From Dichotomicrobium sp046543175 (GTDB lineage: Bacteria; Pseudomonadota; Alphaproteobacteria; Rhizobiales; Rhodomicrobiaceae): a stretch of DNA of 17,186 bases. The position numbers and the translations under genes were made by a program. The stretch covers positions 1-17,186 of the forward strand of contig JBKGZY010000034.1 in NCBI GenBank assembly GCA_046543175.1, written 5' to 3'. Of this stretch, positions 16,601 to 17,186 are shown one piece after another. Within the stretch, counting starts at the first letter, position 1. Each line of letters begins with the position of its first letter. A model generated the notes under the pieces. That model was not told the origin of the DNA, did no database searches, and worked only from the letters and a program-made list of their open reading frames with translations.

Positions 16601-16915
16601 GGCCTTGTCCGGATCGGTGCCGAGCGCGAATGTGACGGTCAGCGTCATGAGCCCGTCGGTCGTGGCCTGGCTGCTCATGTAGAGCATGTCCTCCACGCCG
16701 TTGATCGCCTCCTCGAGCGGCGTGGCAACGGTGGAGGCGATGACCTTCGGGCTCGCGCCGGGAAACTGCGCCCGCACCACGACGGATGGCGGCGCGACTT
16801 CGGGATACTCCGAAATCGGCATGACCCGCAGGGCGAGCAGGCCGCCGACAAAGATCAGCATCGACAGAACGCCCGCAAAGATCGGGCGATCAATAAAGAA
16901 TTTCGACGGGTTCAT
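13700..16915 (-). CDS. RND multidrug efflux permease, HAE1 (AcrB/MexB-like)
   Basis: This proton-driven inner-membrane pump works as a trimer with a periplasmic adaptor and an outer-membrane channel to expel hydrophobic or amphiphilic compounds. At 1071 aa it is slightly longer than E. coli AcrB (about 1050). The N-terminus FFIDRPIFAGVLSMLIFVGG...LPISEYPEVAPP-like segment, with the first helix at about 11-30, is classic for HAE1. Proton-relay residues are in place: Asp410 and Asp411 in GIVVDDAIVVVENVER, and Lys948 in LVGLSAKNAILIVEF. FPGASP at 51-56 and the duplicated six-helix halves with two large periplasmic loops are visible. The ATG has GGGGAA about 6 nt upstream. No adaptor gene lies in the 271 bp before it. 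The substrate range is unknown. Confidence 0.95.
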   Translation of the reverse strand: MNPSKFFIDRPIFAGVLSMLIFVGGLLALRVMPISEYPEVAPPSVVVRAQFPGASPKVIASTVATPLEEAINGVEDMLYMSSQATTDGLMTLTVTFALGTDPDKAQQLVQNRVSQAEPRLPEEVRRLGITTVKSSPNFIMVVHLVSPNDRYDITYLRNYGVLNVKDRLARIQGIGDVQIFGAGDYSMRVWLDPQKVAERGLTASDVVREIRAQNVQAAAGVVGAPPASSDVDLQLTINAQGRLETEEEFGDIIVKSGESGQVTRLRDIARIELGSSEYALRSLLDNKSAVALGVFQAPGSNALEIADNVRTTMDELRQTMPEGVDYEIVYDTTQFVRASIDAVVHTLLEAVLLVVLVVILFLQTWRASIIPLLAVPVSIIGTFAVMYVFGFSINALTLFGLVLAIGIVVDDAIVVVENVERNIEEGLSPRRAAYKAMNEVSGPIIAIGLVLIAVFVPLAFITGLTGQFYKQFALTIAISTVISTINSLTLSPALSALLLKGEHAPPDRLTRVINFLFGWLFRGFNFVFRHGTKGYSRSIGSIVGRKAAVMTVYVVMLGLTVVLFRTVPGGFVPAQDKQYLVGFAQLPDGASLERTDDVIRRMGDIALKHPGVENAVGFPGLSINGFTNSSNAGIVFVTLAPFEERTTPELSGGAIAGQLNQKFGAIQDAYIAMFPPPPVQGLGTIGGFKMQIEDRNGRGFEALDAATKAFLAKAQEAPELAGLFSGYNINVPQLYADIDRTKARQLGVPVTSVFETMQIYLGSLYVNDFNKFGRTYSVRVQADAPFRARAEDVGQLQVRSASGEMVPLSALLNIEESAGPERAMRYNGFLTADVNGGPAPGYSSGEAQDAVTRIADETLPPGFDFEWTELTYQEILAGNSAVWVFPLAVLLVFLVLAAQYESLVLPLSIIMIVPTALLAAMTGVWIVGGDNNVFTQIGLIVLVGLSAKNAILIVEFARELEFAGKTPVQAAVEASRLRLRPILMTSFAFIMGVVPLALSTGAGAEMRQAMGIAVFSGMLGVTFFGIFFTPVFYVLLRWLSGNRPLTQHGREETSPVAYPALPAPREQIPAE

Positions 16916-16956
16916 TGCAGTTCCCCAAATTTCCCGAGCCTGTCCGGCAACGGTCC

Positions 16957-16973
16957 GCCGCGGTTGACGCGGC
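16957..16973. repeat. GCCGCG/CGCGGC inverted repeat upstream of the RND permease
   Basis: GCCGCG-GTTGA-CGCGGC is a perfect 6-bp inverted repeat 41 bp upstream of the RND start codon. It matches 7667-7684 except for one base missing in the spacer. It is a possible operator. Chance occurrence in GC-rich DNA cannot be excluded. Confidence 0.35.
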
Positions 16974-17030
16974 CGTTAAATCTCGTCCTCGGCTTGTGAC
17001 TTGAAATCGCGTCGCTCTGACCTTCGCTAT

Positions 17031-17059
17031 CGTCATTGCCGGACTTGATCCGGCAATCC
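17031..17059 (+). repeat. Palindromic REP-like repeat, copy 3
   Basis: This 29-nt element begins CGTCATTGCCGGACTTG and continues ATCCGGCAATCC. Its stem pairs TTGCCGGA-type bases with TCCGGCAA. It is the uninterrupted form of copy 2 (1341-1393), identical over 28 nt once that copy's 25-nt insertion is removed. Confidence 0.65.
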
Positions 17060-17085
17060 GGAGGATCGCTCTTTGCTTTGAGAAT

Positions 17086-17114
17086 GGATCACCGGATCAA
17101 GCCCGGTGATGACG
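17086..17114 (-). repeat. Palindromic REP-like repeat, copy 4
   Basis: Read on the - strand this 29-nt element begins CGTCATCACCGGGCTTGATC and ends CGGTGATCC. It is inverted relative to copy 3 and 26 bp from it. The two differ at six positions. Five are in the stem, and four of these are paired changes (TG/CA becomes CA/TG), so each copy keeps its own hairpin. Confidence 0.65.
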
Positions 17115-17186
17115 ATCGGTGATCTCATGGCTGGTCATGACGCGGTTCCGACCGATCGGAAATTGCGCTAACGCTCCGCGGTCTCC

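Larger units (their letters stand above)
16916..17186. promoter_or_regulatory. Upstream region of the RND permease gene
   Basis: This 271-bp stretch to the window edge has no convincing coding sequence. It contains a GGGGAA ribosome-binding site next to the RND ATG, the inverted repeat at 16957-16973, and the inverted repeat pair at 17031-17114. Any promoter for the pump should lie between 16916 and 17030, but I found no good -35/-10 pair. A gene further right could also supply the transcript. Confidence 0.4.

Noticed and set aside
1..17186. CRISPR array, tRNA, rRNA, tmRNA, insertion sequence, phage or toxin-antitoxin genes
   Set aside because: Looked for on both strands. I saw no regularly spaced repeats, cloverleaf, transposase motifs or small two-gene toxin modules.

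Overview
The window looks like ordinary chromosomal DNA from a GC-rich alphaproteobacterium, most likely of the Hyphomicrobiales/Rhizobiales or a neighbouring order. The reasons are an IalB-family periplasmic protein, the block slt | dapA-smpB (slt divergent from dapA-smpB) that is familiar from that group, a YejA-type peptide-binding protein, and short palindromic repeats of the CGTCAT...CCGG...TTGA...CCGG type common in alphaproteobacterial intergenic DNA. No rRNA, tRNA, CRISPR array, transposase or phage gene was seen. The genus cannot be named from this sequence.

Layout, left to right. (1) 1-1260: an MFS exporter on the + strand, whose ATG is the first base of the window. (2) 1261-1451: a convergent gap filled by two inverted copies of a palindromic repeat. 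(3) 1452-2830, - strand: dapA then smpB, a two-gene operon for lysine/peptidoglycan precursor synthesis and ribosome rescue. (4) 3091-6610, + strand: a large soluble lytic transglycosylase followed by an alpha/beta hydrolase, probably co-transcribed. (5) 6619-7379, - strand: an IalB-like secreted protein with a well-formed intrinsic terminator. (6) 7744-11120, + strand: a YejA-like extracellular solute-binding protein whose stop codon overlaps (ATGA) the start of an AMP-forming acyl-CoA synthetase. (7) 11223-13616: a berberine-bridge-type FAD oxidoreductase (- strand) divergent from a TetR regulator (+ strand) across a 357-bp intergenic region with several inverted repeats. (8) 13700-16915, - strand: a complete HAE1-type RND efflux permease, with no adaptor gene in the 271 bp upstream. 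That stretch carries a second inverted pair of the same repeat family.

The genes fall into three themes. Cell-envelope metabolism covers dapA making a peptidoglycan precursor, the lytic transglycosylase cleaving glycan strands, and the IalB protein. Uptake or processing of small molecules covers the solute-binding protein with its acyl-CoA synthetase, and the hydrolase. Export and detoxification covers the MFS and RND pumps and the TetR/FAD oxidoreductase pair.

I found no convincing new multi-gene system. The most useful leads are: the repeat family, with four copies in two inverted pairs, covarying stems, and one copy carrying a 25-nt hairpin insertion; a near-identical GCCGCG/CGCGGC inverted repeat upstream of two unrelated genes; and the translational coupling of an orphan transporter binding protein to an acyl-CoA synthetase.
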